Shown: piece after piece, positions 38,052 through 48,884 of the stretch
How the letters are laid out: every line of letters starts with the position of its first letter
Numbering within the stretch: position 1 is the stretch's first letter
From: Linnemannia elongata
Taxonomy: Eukaryota; Mortierellomycota; Mortierellomycetes; Mortierellales; Mortierellaceae
Assembly: GCA_036320915.1 (NCBI GenBank)
Contig: JAXBDG010000004.1
Location: forward strand, 1,860,001 to 1,924,000
Direction of reading: 5' to 3'
Length of the DNA: 64,000 bases
Position numbers and translations under genes: made by a program
The notes under the pieces: generated by a model
The model's database searches: none
Told to the model about the DNA's origin: nothing
What the model saw: only the letters and a program-made list of their open reading frames with translations

Positions 38052-38092
<41 letters not shown>
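38052..38092. repeat. Poly-T tract (41)
   Basis: An uninterrupted T run 24 bp after the ancestral stop of orphan copy 2; absent at the same place in copy 1. Confidence 0.95.
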
Positions 38093-38449
38093 CCTTTCGT
38101 ACCATTATTTTCAGGCACATTCATTAGATTTCACTTTTCCGTTGTATTTTCCTTCTTCCATACTGATATTTTCATTCAAAAGCATATAACTGTATCCAAT
38201 CTTTGTGTACCTGGGTTCAAAAAATAATAACACAGGATGGAGGGGCATTCATGAAGACGTTGATTTGTAAAGGCCCTCTAGCATATAGCCCTATTGTCTC
38301 TCAGATAGATCATCTAGGAAAGGACAATGCTGCAGATCCCGAAAGGGCATATCTTTTCTATGCATTGATGGCATGTATCGTCCTCATATTCAACTCTTTT
38401 TCATCAATACAGCAACACGCTGTGTAAAACAAACTCGCGGTTTGCCCCC

Positions 38450-38450
<1 letters not shown>

Positions 38451-38484
<34 letters not shown>
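38451..38484. repeat. Poly-A tract (34)
   Basis: An uninterrupted A run preceded by six C. Confidence 0.95.
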
Positions 38485-38488
<4 letters not shown>

Positions 38489-39025
38489 GTTAACGGAAAT
38501 AGACCAGTCATTTCCAAACCGCAGAACAAAACGCTTACACTGTGGCCGTGACTCTCAATCGTTTTCTGCGCCTCCCCTCCAATTTATTCACGACCACACG
38601 TCGATAACTGAACCTTGAAAGTGAGCCCCCCAAATGCCTTGCTCCAAACGCTTGAGTTTTTTTTCTTGGGTCTCTTAAAAACATGATCAAAATAAACAAA
38701 AGGCTAGCTATCCCAGTTCCCATATTGACCATTGCACTCACAGATGAAAATGGGTCCGGGTTGGCAATCGTTGATCAAAGATGGAGACCCCAAAAGAGGA
38801 TGATGACCGCGCTCGTCGTATGGTCTGGATCAACTCGAATGAAGACGCACCTAACTCGTCCAAGTGCGTCCAGTGATGCGTGAAGGCCACTACCTCATTA
38901 GGGAGTCCTTCTCTTCCCTTCTTTCAAGTGGGTTGCTAATCCAGGCTGCAAGAGGTGAAAAATGATGTTGTACAATAGTAAGGCACGATTGAGATATTTG
39001 GTTGAAGAAAAAAAAAGTGGATGCT

Positions 39026-41408
39026 TTATGGCTGTGGAGGTGTCGGTACTGAAGAGATGAAGTTTTTGAATCCTGCAAGTAGGTCGGGATGATTCCAGAA
39101 AATGAGCGACACTTCAGAGTAAACCTATGAAAGTGGTCAACAGAGGAAAAATTGCGTCAGTGAAGTGAACTAAGTATGGTATTCGTGATTCTCACTCCTA
39201 AGCCAAAGAGTATCTGAGGAACAAATCCATGATGAAAACCCCTACCTGGTCGATTGTCCAGCCATTGCGTTGATACTTTTCCAGTGCAAAAATGAACCGA
39301 TCGTACATTGACATATCGCTCTTGGCAGCATGCTATTTTTGGGTGACAAAAAGAATGTGATTCGCGTTAGATCAGAATCCTCGCAAGTTTCATTTCATGC
39401 AACTACACACTTTACTGAACAATGCTAAAATAGTGAATTGTACCTTGACAGATTGAATGAATTCCTTGGCGTCGATAAAGTCCTGAGAAACGACCAGCTC
39501 TTCTGGTGGAGCTTTTGATATGATCCTGGGCTCCGTCACTTCACAGTCTGCAATCACTGCTGGTAAGAACTTGTGGAAGCGCTGCAGTAAGTGAGGGTGG
39601 TACCGCAAGATAATCGACACGTAAAAGTAGAGCTATTCATCAAAAGTGAATACAATAAGATGTTAGTTCCTTGTTTGAATTGCATGTTTCCTCCTTTGAT
39701 ACAGAAACGCAGAAACAATGGCAATGCTGCTGGGGGCCTACGTTGGAGTATGAGCTGTCCTTTTTGAAGTTCCTCAGAAGTGTGATCAGATGTTGGTACA
39801 TGTCTGGCTCTTGTTGGGAGCGTTCCTATGAGGACAGAGTACAAAATAAACAGTCGGTTCGGGTCAAAACTCTTTGCATGGGGTTTCTCGTTCTGTCAAC
39901 AATTGTGCCACGCATTCATCCGTGCTGCATATGTACCTTGATCAAGCTCAAAAAATCAGCCGCTTCTAAGATCATCATTTGGACGAGTAGACAAAAACAA
40001 AAGAAAGATTAGGAGTGTGTGTCAGAGTCAAAACGTTGAATATCCTCCAAATTAGCATCAGTGTGTCCTTATTGGCATCCTGGTCCGTGAATCCTGGTTC
40101 TTCTGCTCACCTGGAGGTGCCACGGCTGCAGGTGCAGGTATTTGTGCTACTACTGGTGCCTTGTAATCCGAGTACATCATAGGCTAAAACGAGATAACAA
40201 GAGGGAGCGAGGATGAGTTAGAGCAGTGCTCAGTTATCTGGTTCACAGAATCGTCAAAATGCGGCATCAAAGAGTTCAGGTGGTTCAGGCTGTCAGTTTC
40301 CACATACTGGTACCAAATGGTTCAAAACATCCTGCGTTTCTGGAATGAACTCCTTGAATCCAAGCAACAGGTCTGGTTGGTCCTGGAAAAGAGTCATCAC
40401 AGTTCGCACAAGTTCCTCTGCTGGGATACTAGTTACAAAAGACATAGAACAAGAATTAACCAGTAAGAATCAGCGACTTGCCAGGTGAATAAAAGTGTCT
40501 TTGTACATTGCAGAAAATCACACATGGTCCGTCATAATGCATGGTGACTTACATCAAGCTGTTGTAGCTTTCCAGGACGGTCATAAAGTCCTTATAGACC
40601 TGAGGGTTATTTTCGTAGGCCTTTTTGACAGAGCTGACATAGTCGACAGCGCTCTTATACATGGGTGTGTCCTGCGGCGTAACTCCTGCTGCTGCTGCAC
40701 TCAGAACCGCCGACGAAGTCGTTCCATGAAGATGAAGACTAACAAAAGAGCAAGTTCAAAGTTGAAGGCGCAAGAAGGAGAAAGAAGAATGGAGACCGTC
40801 AGTTAGGTACGTCAAACCGATCCAATGCGGCGCTGTTTGTATGTGTGTTATTGCTCGTCAAAGTAAAAAAAGAGCTGAATCCTGCATGTGCGTTACAATT
40901 GCCGCGGCATGTTCTCTGACAAAGATACAGAGGTCCAAAAATAACAAGCCGGGCAAACAATAAAAACGACAATCAAAGCAAAAACAACAGACAGCCATCA
41001 TGTCCCACTAATCTCACAAAGGCGACAATGAACTTACTCGTTGCCACGCGAGGTGTTTTGAGACAGGGAGACCAATTGCTGCGCAATTGCCATCCGGGCA
41101 TCAGGTTGGGCCTGCTGCTGCTTTTGAAGCTGTAGTTGTTGGGATTGCTGGTCCATGGCTGCGATATTGCTTTGGACTGCATTAGTGATATCCGACATGA
41201 GCATGTCGATATTGTGGACTGAGGTAGGAACGGCAGAGTTGGTGCTGCTGGTGCTGCCGCTGGTGGGTACTCGATCGTTAGTGCCACTCAGGGCGAGTGT
41301 GATATCATTGGCAGTAGGGTCCAATGGGGTGCCGGCGAGTGAGCGAGCAAACGAGGCAGCAACACTGGCATCGTCCTGTTCCTTGGAAGAATCCCGAGGT
41401 GCGCTCAT
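39026..41408 (-). CDS. PAH-domain protein, SIN3-like corepressor fragment architecture
   Basis: Nine exons in phase: 41408-41038, 40738-40553, 40428-40308, 40183-40111, 39965-39937, 39825-39742, 39632-39444, 39332-39246, 39124-39026; 412 residues. Three paired amphipathic helix domains, the repressor-binding modules of SIN3, are visible. PAH1 (about 145-220) has 'AVDYVSSVKKAYENNPQVYKDFM' features and 'LFQDQPDLLLGFKEFIP'. PAH2 (about 250-320) has 'AADFLSLIK' and 'YHPHLLQRFHKFLP'. PAH3 (about 335-405) has 'AKEFIQSVK' and 'FWNHPDLLAGFKNFI'. The protein ends right after PAH3, so the HDAC-interacting and Sin3a C-terminal regions of true SIN3 (over 1,000 residues) are absent. The N-terminal 140 residues are Ser/Gln-rich. 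It probably acts in the nucleus as an adaptor or competitor of SIN3; the role is inferred. Confidence 0.85.
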
Positions 41409-42274
41409 GGTTGTGTGTTTTGTTTGTTAATGGTGATTGTTGATTGGTTGGTGGTATTCGGAAATGGGAGGATTGTGTCCTGATTGTTATGCCAGGGTGA
41501 GTTGTTGAGAAGAGGGGGTCACTGACAGGCAAGGAAGGACAAGTCGGTGATCCACTTGGGAGCGAAAATGAAGTCTAGTGAGCAGGCCTAAGAAAAAAGT
41601 GGTTTGTAACGCGTGAGACGGTGAGCCAAATTAGAAGGAGGAAGGCGAACACATCGGCTGATTTGTTGTTTGTTGTTTGTTTCCCATGCTCAGAAGCGAA
41701 AGTAAAAGCGTAGGAAAGAGAAAACTCTTACCGGTTGACAAAGGAAGACTGGGGTCGAGAGAGTTCGGTTGATCCTGACAAGAGACTTTCGGGGGGATTA
41801 GTTTTTGAGCAGAGGACAAAAGGGAAAGGGAAATATTAAGGAAAAAGGCAGAAGAAAAAAGAAAAAAGAAAAAGAAAAAAGAAAACAAGGGTCCTGAGTG
41901 GTTGGGTGGAAAAATGTGTGTGTAAGAGACGTGCAAGAGAAGAAAAAGAAGGGAGAGAGAGAAAAAAAATGTGCCGCAAGAGTATGAAAACAAGCTGCCT
42001 CTTCTCGGGATTGAACTCAAGCCACACCCCTTAAGCCGCTCCTATTCATTCTCACTCTTTACATCTTGATGGAGGGGAAGGAGAAGGAGTGGTGTCGGTT
42101 TGCTGATCCAGCCAATCAGCGTCCTCATTATCTGGTCCATCCTTAATTATTCACTGCAGCAGGCCACAAAAAAAAGGAACAAAAAGTGCACTTGTTCAAG
42201 CACCTCTCCTTCCTTTCTCTTCCATCACTTTTTCTCACCCTCTTCTCAGACAACCAACACTCGCATTCCCAACA
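41409..42274. promoter_or_regulatory. Divergent promoter region PAH gene / PLP2-like gene
   Basis: An 866-bp spacer between divergent start codons, purine-rich on the plus strand near 41820-41970 and C/T-rich just before 42275. No specific element identified. Confidence 0.55.
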
Positions 42275-43189
42275 ATGGCCAACAACCACGACGAAGACAC
42301 CGAATGGAACGACATTCTCCGCGCCAAGGGTATCATCCCCAAGAAGGAGGAAATCACCGAGGCCGACATCGTCGACATGATTGACGAGGCCATCGCAAAA
42401 CGCGACGCAAAGAACTATGAACAAAAGACCGTCGACGAGCTGGACGAACTCTTGGACGAGGACAACGAGGAGGACGAGCGCATGCTGATGGAATACAGGT
42501 ACCCATTCACTTCTTGTTTACTTGTTTGCCCTGTGTAGTACTTTGATATCGATCACCTTATTCAGGTCACACTTGGCCATAAAACATGCAAAGGACTTCT
42601 AAAATGTTCCACTATGGCTCAATTGCTCACCTTGCTGATCTATCTTTACACACTCTTGTTAAAACTAGGCAGCAAAGACTGAACGCTATCAAGCAGGAGA
42701 TGTCCGAGGACAAGTTTGGCGAGATCCAGCACATTTACAAGACGGATTTCGTCCGCGAGGTATCAGACGCAAGTAAGGACGTCTGGGTCGTCGCCTACCT
42801 CTACAAGGAATAGTAAGTCCTTCATTGTCGTCACCTTGTATGTAGCTCGTTTTCAAATTCTCTACCCTTAATGGCTCCTAACTCGTCACTTCTATCATTG
42901 CCTCACGCACATAGTCTGCCGATCTGCAAACTGATGGGAGCACACTTGGCAACAGTCGCGGCTAGAAACAAGTCGACAAAGTTTGTCAAGATTATTGGAG
43001 ATCAGTGCATTCCCAACTACCCTGATCGCAACCTGCCCACCCTTCTGATCTATGGCGATGGAGACGTCAAAGGCCAACTCGTTGGTGCCACACAGCTCGG
43101 CGGACTCAACATGAAGCCTGAAGGTATTTTTTTTCTTATTTCATTGTGTCGTTTTCGATATATGTTTTCCAGGACATGCGTCTCTTGGA

Positions 43190-43227
<38 letters not shown>

Positions 43228-43590
43228 AGCTTTTAAAGTCTGTGAGATCATGTCACTCTTTATCCAATTTCTTTCAGCTGACGTTCCTGCTCTTCCTTCC
43301 TATGGTAATAGATATTGAGGCATACCTCCGTCGTGTGGGTGCCATCAAGGTCCCAGAATCAAGGGCGTCCAAGTCTGAGGAGGTAAAAAGCGACACACAC
43401 GAACATCAATTTAATCATGCAGGAGGCAAAGAATTGATTTCTTTTAAGAGAGCTAAAATCGCAGGTCTGGCACACGCACTAACAATCGTCCCCCTTTCAT
43501 ATTTTCCCATAGGTCAAGACGTCTTCGATCCGTAGTTCAGCAGTAGCAGCCCTAAGCGACGACGACGAATATGAAAGTGACGACTACTAG
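42275..43590 (+). CDS. PLP2: Phosducin-like protein 2/3 (PLP2/PDCL3), CCT chaperonin cofactor
   Basis: Five exons in phase: 42275-42498, 42669-42812, 42915-43123, 43312-43382, 43513-43590; 241 residues, matching human PDCL3 (239). The N-terminal 'DTEWNDILRAKGIIP' is the family's hallmark. An acidic helix follows, then a thioredoxin-like fold ('FVREVSDASKDVWVV', 'KFVKIIGDQCIPNYPDRNLPTLL', 'GDVKGQLVGATQLGG'). The C-terminus is the acidic 'DDDEYESDDY', typical of the group. It is known to help CCT/TRiC fold actin and tubulin and is essential in yeast. Intron 3 (43124-43311) contains a T34 run. Confidence 0.95.
43193..43226. repeat. Poly-T tract (34) inside a PLP2 intron
   Basis: Lies within the intron 43124-43311, upstream of the acceptor. 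Confidence 0.95.
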
Positions 43591-43743
43591 ACCCCCTCTT
43601 CCTCTCATATAGTTTCCCCATAATATCCATTTTCAAAACGAAATATTCAGATGTCTGGAGTTTTTTATTCATATCCTTTGCAAGGGTCCAACTTCCTGTC
43701 ATGATTTCTTCGCCATTGTTTTTCCTAACATGTGCGCTGTGTT

Positions 43744-44415
43744 CTATGCGCGCTCCTTGCCTTTGGAGGCCCTGTACTCAACCTCCTCAGGTTCGTCCTC
43801 CAAGTCGTCCAAGTCTGTCGCCAAATCCATTGGTGCAATATAAATATCCTCCCACGCTCCAGCTAGAAAATACACGCATATGAAAATAATCGTTAATGTT
43901 AGCTATTCCTTACAGCAAAAGTAAATCAGCGTTCTAACAAGGACACAAAGCACAAGCAAGAAATCTTTACAAGGAGCTCTGAAGACCATAGCAATGGCCT
44001 GCTGGTCCACAAGTCCCGAATTCGCCAAAGTCTTGGTGTCAACCAGCTCAACAGGTCGGCTGGCGTTCTTGTAATCAAAGAGGTGAATGTCGGCCGGGTG
44101 TGTGATAGCCGCTGCAGACTCGTCCCGCTCTTTGGTCGATGAGAGCGCCTTGATGATCCTTTGCTTCAGAGTCAAGACTGTGTCTGCGTTGGGGTTGGCG
44201 GTATTGACAAAGATTGTCTGCGTGTTGCGCTTTACTCTGTAATATTGGGACGCGGCCTAAAAGTTGAAGACGACAAAATGGAGCGTGGGTCATGGGCATT
44301 GGTTAGGTCCGAGACGAGAGCGGAATGACCTTGACGCACGTCAAAGGTGATCTCGATGTTTATGTCTTGTCGGTACAAATAAAAAAAGTCCAGTGTGAGC
44401 ATGTGCTTTTACCAT
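43744..44415 (-). CDS. Elongin B-like ubiquitin-fold protein
   Basis: Exons 44415-44413 (only ATG), 44256-43971 and 43862-43744, in phase; 135 residues. The spliced product runs 'MAASQYYRVKRNTQTIF', then 'TLKQRIIKAL', 'VELVDTKTLANSGLVDQQAIAMVFR', and after the last splice 'GAWEDIYIAPM' and an acidic tail. The order matches elongin B: 'MIRRHKTTIF', 'ELKRIVEGIL', 'LDDGKTLGECG', 'ATVGLAFR', then the C-terminal PELPD region. Elongin B pairs with elongin C as adaptor of cullin ligases and in the Pol II elongin complex. The ATG-only exon is the weakest point; the ATG context is good and no other upstream start is evident. It is convergent with PLP2 (153 bp apart). Confidence 0.78.
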
Positions 44416-44613
44416 GTTGTAGTTGTCGAGAATGAGAGGGCTGGGGTTGATGGGACAATATGTGTACAAGAGTGGGAAGAATGAAAAGAGAAATGAAAGA
44501 ATGGACTTAAAGAGAAAGTCAATTTTGTTCCTGCAAAAAGAAGGGACTGTCAAGGAAAATGGTGGCGCATTAGACCAAGCGAAAAGGCTCAAAAAACCCT
44601 GGGCACCGCCGGC

Positions 44614-46358
44614 TCAAGAAGTCCAAGCTCCCCATGGATCCTCGTTATTGCTGTTGCTGTTGCAGTCATCATGATGACGAAGCTCCCTAGTGACGGTCCA
44701 ATGCCCCTCCTGGCTGCTTGTGCTCCTGCTACGCCGTCCATTGCCCTGGCTGTCCTCGCTCAGGCTGTTGTTGCTTGTGCTGTGTCCTATAACACCATCA
44801 ACAGAGGGTTCAGTCCCATTGTGCTCGCTCTCTGTGAAGAAGCTGCCAACACTCTGAGAGGTTGTCGTCGTCCATGGGTCTCTCACCACCATGGACGGCG
44901 TATCCCACCGTGATCGATCTACTCCAGCTACACCATTCCATCCATCCCACTCGTCCGTCAGCCGACTGCTCCATGCGTCCCGCTCAGATCTTCGACGGTG
45001 CTCGAAAGCTCTGTCGGGCTGACACAACAGTGAAAACAAAAATGTTAATTAACAGACAGAATCATTTTAATTTCCATACAACAACGAACAGGAGTGGAGC
45101 AGACTGATCGCCTGGCAGAAGCAATTCTTACCGTATGGGGGTGCCATGCTCGCTCGGTTTGTCGTCTCCGCTGGGCAGCTAAGGCCGCTGAGCTCCTGTC
45201 CCCCTGAACTCGTCTGCCTTCCATAGGAGACTCACTCCATGTGATCGATGCGGGCGATCGGACGTCCTCCTCTCGCGACGTTCTATAGTCCATGACCCAT
45301 TCCCTCTCGTTAGGCGTAGTTCCTGAAGTTATGGTTTGATCAAGAATTCCGTCCCACGTCTTGCGCAACTCCAGTTCGCCCTGCCCAAGTCCCTTCTGAA
45401 TGACTCCCCGTACCGGTTCCTGTTCCAGAGCCTTGCACACGCCAAAAAGGACAGCTCGAAGTGCTGTGCGATCGTCCACTTGCAGCCAAACTGGGGACTC
45501 CTCGGGGTTGAACTCAATACTGGGCAAATGCACATTGTTAATAGCGACGACCATCCTTGCTTGCTGAGCAATGAGTTTGAGGCGTTCCTGAGAGATTCCT
45601 TGCCGGGTGCAGGCGTCCAAATTTGGCTCCTCGACAAGATAGGTCTTGAAGCCGTGAGAGGTAAGCATTAAGTACTGGATGACTCGGAAGGGCATGCTTA
45701 GCAGAATCGTGACCGACCAAGAGTTCGGCTCCAGTGCTTCTGTTAATTCCTGTTCCTTGTTATTGCGTGTGCCAAAGAACCGCTCCCATGCCAGGTCGTA
45801 ATCCGTCTTCCACATATTTACATCTGACATACTCGGGGGCAAGACCACGTTAGTTGTCATTGATGTCTCGGACGATGATAAAGGCTTTGTTGGTGATGTC
45901 GATGGCTCGGTCGTGTTGATCAGATATCCGTGAGGTGTTGCTTGGTCATCGTTGTGGATCCTGCCTGCTGTAAGACGTCCTGCTGTCGTGTCACTCTCCC
46001 GTTGGTCATTTCTTTTCTGCTCCAAAAAAGGCGGCGGCTGATGTTCCTTTCTTGTATGATCCACGCAAGATGACTGGCTTTTCTGCCCTGGACTTGCACT
46101 TGCAAATACTTCGCTGGCTCCTTGTGGCGCAGGATGGGCGTTCTTTGTAAGGCCCAGGAAGCTGAAGGCGATCGCGTTGGCCACATCGCTTGGCCGTCCG
46201 TAGACGTCGAAGCGAAAGTCGCGCTGCTCGATGACGACGGGGTGCTCCTTCATGACGTCGAGATGTGGGCGCAGGATACCGAGGTTGGTGGGCCCAAGAG
46301 AGAATCGGAGGCACACGTTGGGGTCCCCACCCGTTGAAGGTGATGAGGACGAGTCCAT
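44614..46358 (-). CDS. Orphan protein of unknown function
   Basis: Exons 46358-45132 and 45018-44614 (phase 0), 543 residues, not recognised. The N-terminus has an ordered segment, 'DFRFDVYGRPSDVANAIAFSFLGL' in part (about 47-70). A disordered region (about 75-175) follows, then a second ordered segment (about 190-330) with 'DYDLAWERFFGTRNN', 'MPFRVIQYLMLTSHGFKTYLV' and 'WLQVDDRTALRAVLFGVCKAL'. The C-terminal 200 residues are Arg/Ser-rich and disordered with several Trp-Asp/Trp-Thr spots. No signal peptide is seen. It sits 336 bp downstream of the UNC93-like gene on the same strand and 198 bp upstream of the elongin B-like gene. Confidence 0.75.
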
Positions 46359-46694
46359 ATCGAAGATTTTGGATCCAAGGCAGGGTGTGCTTAATAGCTG
46401 TGTATTTTAGTGTTTATGCTTATGTGTGTGTGCGTGGGGTGGGAGGATAGTGTGTGTGAATGAGGAGATTGAAAGTGGGAAAAAGGGAGATAGGGGAAGA
46501 GGGATTAGGAAACAAAGAAAAAGAAATTCCACCAAAAGAAAAATTTGGCTCTTTTTGAACGAAATGGCCACGCCACCATTTTTTACTGAAATAGTTTATT
46601 ATGCATGGTTGGTTGGTTGTGGTGTAGTTTAGTGTTGTACAGGGGGAAAGAATGCAGAATAGGGTAAGAGTATGTAACATAGGGAGGCGCCGGT
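46359..46694. other. Tandem-gene spacer
   Basis: 336 bp holding the 3' end of the UNC93-like transcript and the promoter of the orphan gene. Nothing further is seen. Confidence 0.5.
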
Positions 46695-48884
46695 CTATAT
46701 CCGACGTGCCCTGGACTGTGGTTCAGGTCCCATCTCGCCCATCTCGGGAATCGAGTCGTGACCGGAGGACATGGACGAGACAGAGCAGGTCTCGACAGAA
46801 TCCATATCCTGATCTTCATCGTAGCGAGTTGACGCTGTCGACCAGGGTGCTGACGTAGCCGATGTCGACGGAGAGGGAGCACCGTACAACCCCACAGGCT
46901 GGAGAAAGCCGTTTGCAGGTGTGGTCGAGATCAACGAAGGAGCGCCACCAAACATCGGGGTCGATCCTTGTTGCGGTGTCAGACTAGTTATTTGCTGAGG
47001 CTGTGGGCTGAGGTGGTGCATTTGTATCACGGTCGATACTGCTGACGTGCTATCCAGTGCTGGGTTGGACGAGTTGTGGCTGGAAAAGGCGATGGCTGGC
47101 ACCGCCAGGAATGGCATGTTGGGATGAGTCGTCTGTTGATGTTGTTGTTGTTGCTGCTGCTGTAGCTGGCTCAAATACGACTGGTCATCTTGGATTTCGA
47201 CCATAGGAGGCGCCCTTGTTCGCCGCGCGGTATTCCTGCGTACATGCTGGTGAGTGTGTTGGTAGGTCGGTGATGGGCATGTTGTGGGATCGGCCATGGA
47301 TGTTGTCGACAGAACAGAGCTTGTCCTCCATTTGGATCGGTCCACCGTGGTTTCATTAGTCGTCAGATACTGCTCATCACCCTTGGAGATAGTCTTGCTG
47401 CTGGACCGACGGGTTGTGCACGGCTCGCTGTCCCTTGAATCCCAAAGAGTTTCGCTTCCTTCGCTGACGCCCGAGTCCCTCTCAGATGTGCTGGATAATG
47501 TCCTGATGGGGTCGGGTGCCACTGCTGCTGTTGCCACGACCCGTTCGGGTGAAACTGACCGAGCATAGTAAGAATCGCCATCAGAGTCATAATCGTCGTC
47601 ATCCTCAATGGTTGTGTCGGTGACGGTCCTGCAGACAAGGAACATGGCGGCAATGGAGACGCCGCAGAGGACCCAATTGGTGATCAGGTAGGCATAGAGT
47701 GGCGTCCCGGCGAGATCGAGAGGCGCAGCCACAGCACTTCCAAGGGACTGGATCGCCTTGAAGAATCCTGCGTAACGTGAGAGCTCATCGTGTTTGTTGG
47801 ATAGAGCGCCCATGAGCCAGTAACAATAGACGGCAAAGGCGGCGTCGCAGAAGCCAAACATGGTGAAGATGGTCAAGAGTTCCGAGTAGATCGATCCGTG
47901 CTCAAAGTCGATCAAGTCGGGGTTGATGGATTTTCGTTGCCACTTGTGCTTGAGCTGCAACAAGAAGGCACCAAGCCAGGTGGACATGAAGAGAATAGCA
48001 ACAACCAAGAGGCCCAGCATGGCTCGCTTTGGTCGTTTCCATGGAAGTCTGTCGAGCAGATGGCCAATGACGAGCGCACCGACGATCTGTGCGACCCAAA
48101 AGACGATCGAATTGAGACACCGTGTCCTGATATTAAAGTTGGATCCGTTGAAGTCGTTGAACTGGTAGGTGTAGGAAAAGTTGGAGAAGAAGAAGGCAGG
48201 GATGAGGAGGAGCATGCGCCAGTCGCAAAAGACGGACAGGATAGCCCTAAACTCTGCTCGGACGCCAGCAAACTTTGCGACGATCACGGGCTCTCCGTTG
48301 TCACGGACGATGGTCGAGGGTTTGGAGAGGAAGAAGGCGAAACAGGTCGAGACACCCATGACGGCCATGTAGACGATGTAGGTCGAGGGGGAGACGTCGT
48401 CGAGGTCAGCGTGGAGGGAGTTGTTCATGATGAGAGGTAGAGCTGAACCGAGGACGGCGCCGATGTTGAAAATGGCCCAGAAGCAGGCAATATACTTTCC
48501 CTTGTTGTCTTCGGTGGGATAAGACATCATCATGGCGCCCTGGGTGACCCAGATGCAGCCAGCGCCGAGGCCAAGGAGGATGCCTGCAAGGGGAGGGTAA
48601 ATCGAAAGTTCGTCGTCCCTGGCGAGGTACATGGCTCCGGCGTAGAGGAAAAAGGTAAATCCACCAAAGGTGGCACATGGACGTGGCCCGAGCATGTTGT
48701 AGGTTCCACCGGCGACGAGGAAGCCGATGATATAGGCTATGGAGGAGGATGTGATGGCGAGGTTCTGGGCAGTGGGCGAGTGGTTTCCTGCGTTGCCAAT
48801 CGAGGACATTGCATTGAACATGCCAATGGTGCCTAAGCAAATGACGCCGATCAGAACGATCTGGCGCATGGCTCTGGTGACCAT
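46695..48884 (-). CDS. UNC93-like major facilitator superfamily membrane protein
   Basis: Intronless, 729 residues. The N-terminal 450 residues hold about 11-12 hydrophobic segments. The opening 'QIVLIGVICLGTIGMFNAMSSIG', 'GAGCIWVTQGAMMMSYP', 'NKGKYIACFWAIFNIGAVLG' and 'ASLCDAAFAVYCYW'-like region (near residue 360) are the pattern of the UNC-93/DUF895 branch of MFS found across fungi. The C-terminal 270 residues are a cytosolic disordered tail with an acidic 'EDDDDYDSDGD' run, Ser/Thr-rich stretches and a Q-run. The transported substrate of fungal members is unknown to me. Confidence 0.88.
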   Translation of the reverse strand: MVTRAMRQIVLIGVICLGTIGMFNAMSSIGNAGNHSPTAQNLAITSSSIAYIIGFLVAGGTYNMLGPRPCATFGGFTFFLYAGAMYLARDDELSIYPPLAGILLGLGAGCIWVTQGAMMMSYPTEDNKGKYIACFWAIFNIGAVLGSALPLIMNNSLHADLDDVSPSTYIVYMAVMGVSTCFAFFLSKPSTIVRDNGEPVIVAKFAGVRAEFRAILSVFCDWRMLLLIPAFFFSNFSYTYQFNDFNGSNFNIRTRCLNSIVFWVAQIVGALVIGHLLDRLPWKRPKRAMLGLLVVAILFMSTWLGAFLLQLKHKWQRKSINPDLIDFEHGSIYSELLTIFTMFGFCDAAFAVYCYWLMGALSNKHDELSRYAGFFKAIQSLGSAVAAPLDLAGTPLYAYLITNWVLCGVSIAAMFLVCRTVTDTTIEDDDDYDSDGDSYYARSVSPERVVATAAVAPDPIRTLSSTSERDSGVSEGSETLWDSRDSEPCTTRRSSSKTISKGDEQYLTTNETTVDRSKWRTSSVLSTTSMADPTTCPSPTYQHTHQHVRRNTARRTRAPPMVEIQDDQSYLSQLQQQQQQQHQQTTHPNMPFLAVPAIAFSSHNSSNPALDSTSAVSTVIQMHHLSPQPQQITSLTPQQGSTPMFGGAPSLISTTPANGFLQPVGLYGAPSPSTSATSAPWSTASTRYDEDQDMDSVETCSVSSMSSGHDSIPEMGEMGPEPQSRARRI

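Larger units (their letters stand above)
38028..39025. other. Convergent spacer with T41 and A34 tracts
   Basis: Between orphan copy 2 and the stop of the PAH gene. It holds T41 at 38052-38092, just after the copy 2 homology ends, and A34 at 38451-38484. No open frame with family features was found. Confidence 0.6.

Noticed and set aside
35590..38092. Retroposition as origin of orphan copy 2
   Set aside because: The copies share 5' flank beyond a likely transcript start, and the tract after the gene is T rather than A on the sense strand; the gene has no introns to test the idea.
38200..38240. tRNA B-box-like GGGTTCAA
   Set aside because: No A box at the right distance and no cloverleaf pairing; no tRNA was found elsewhere by eye either.
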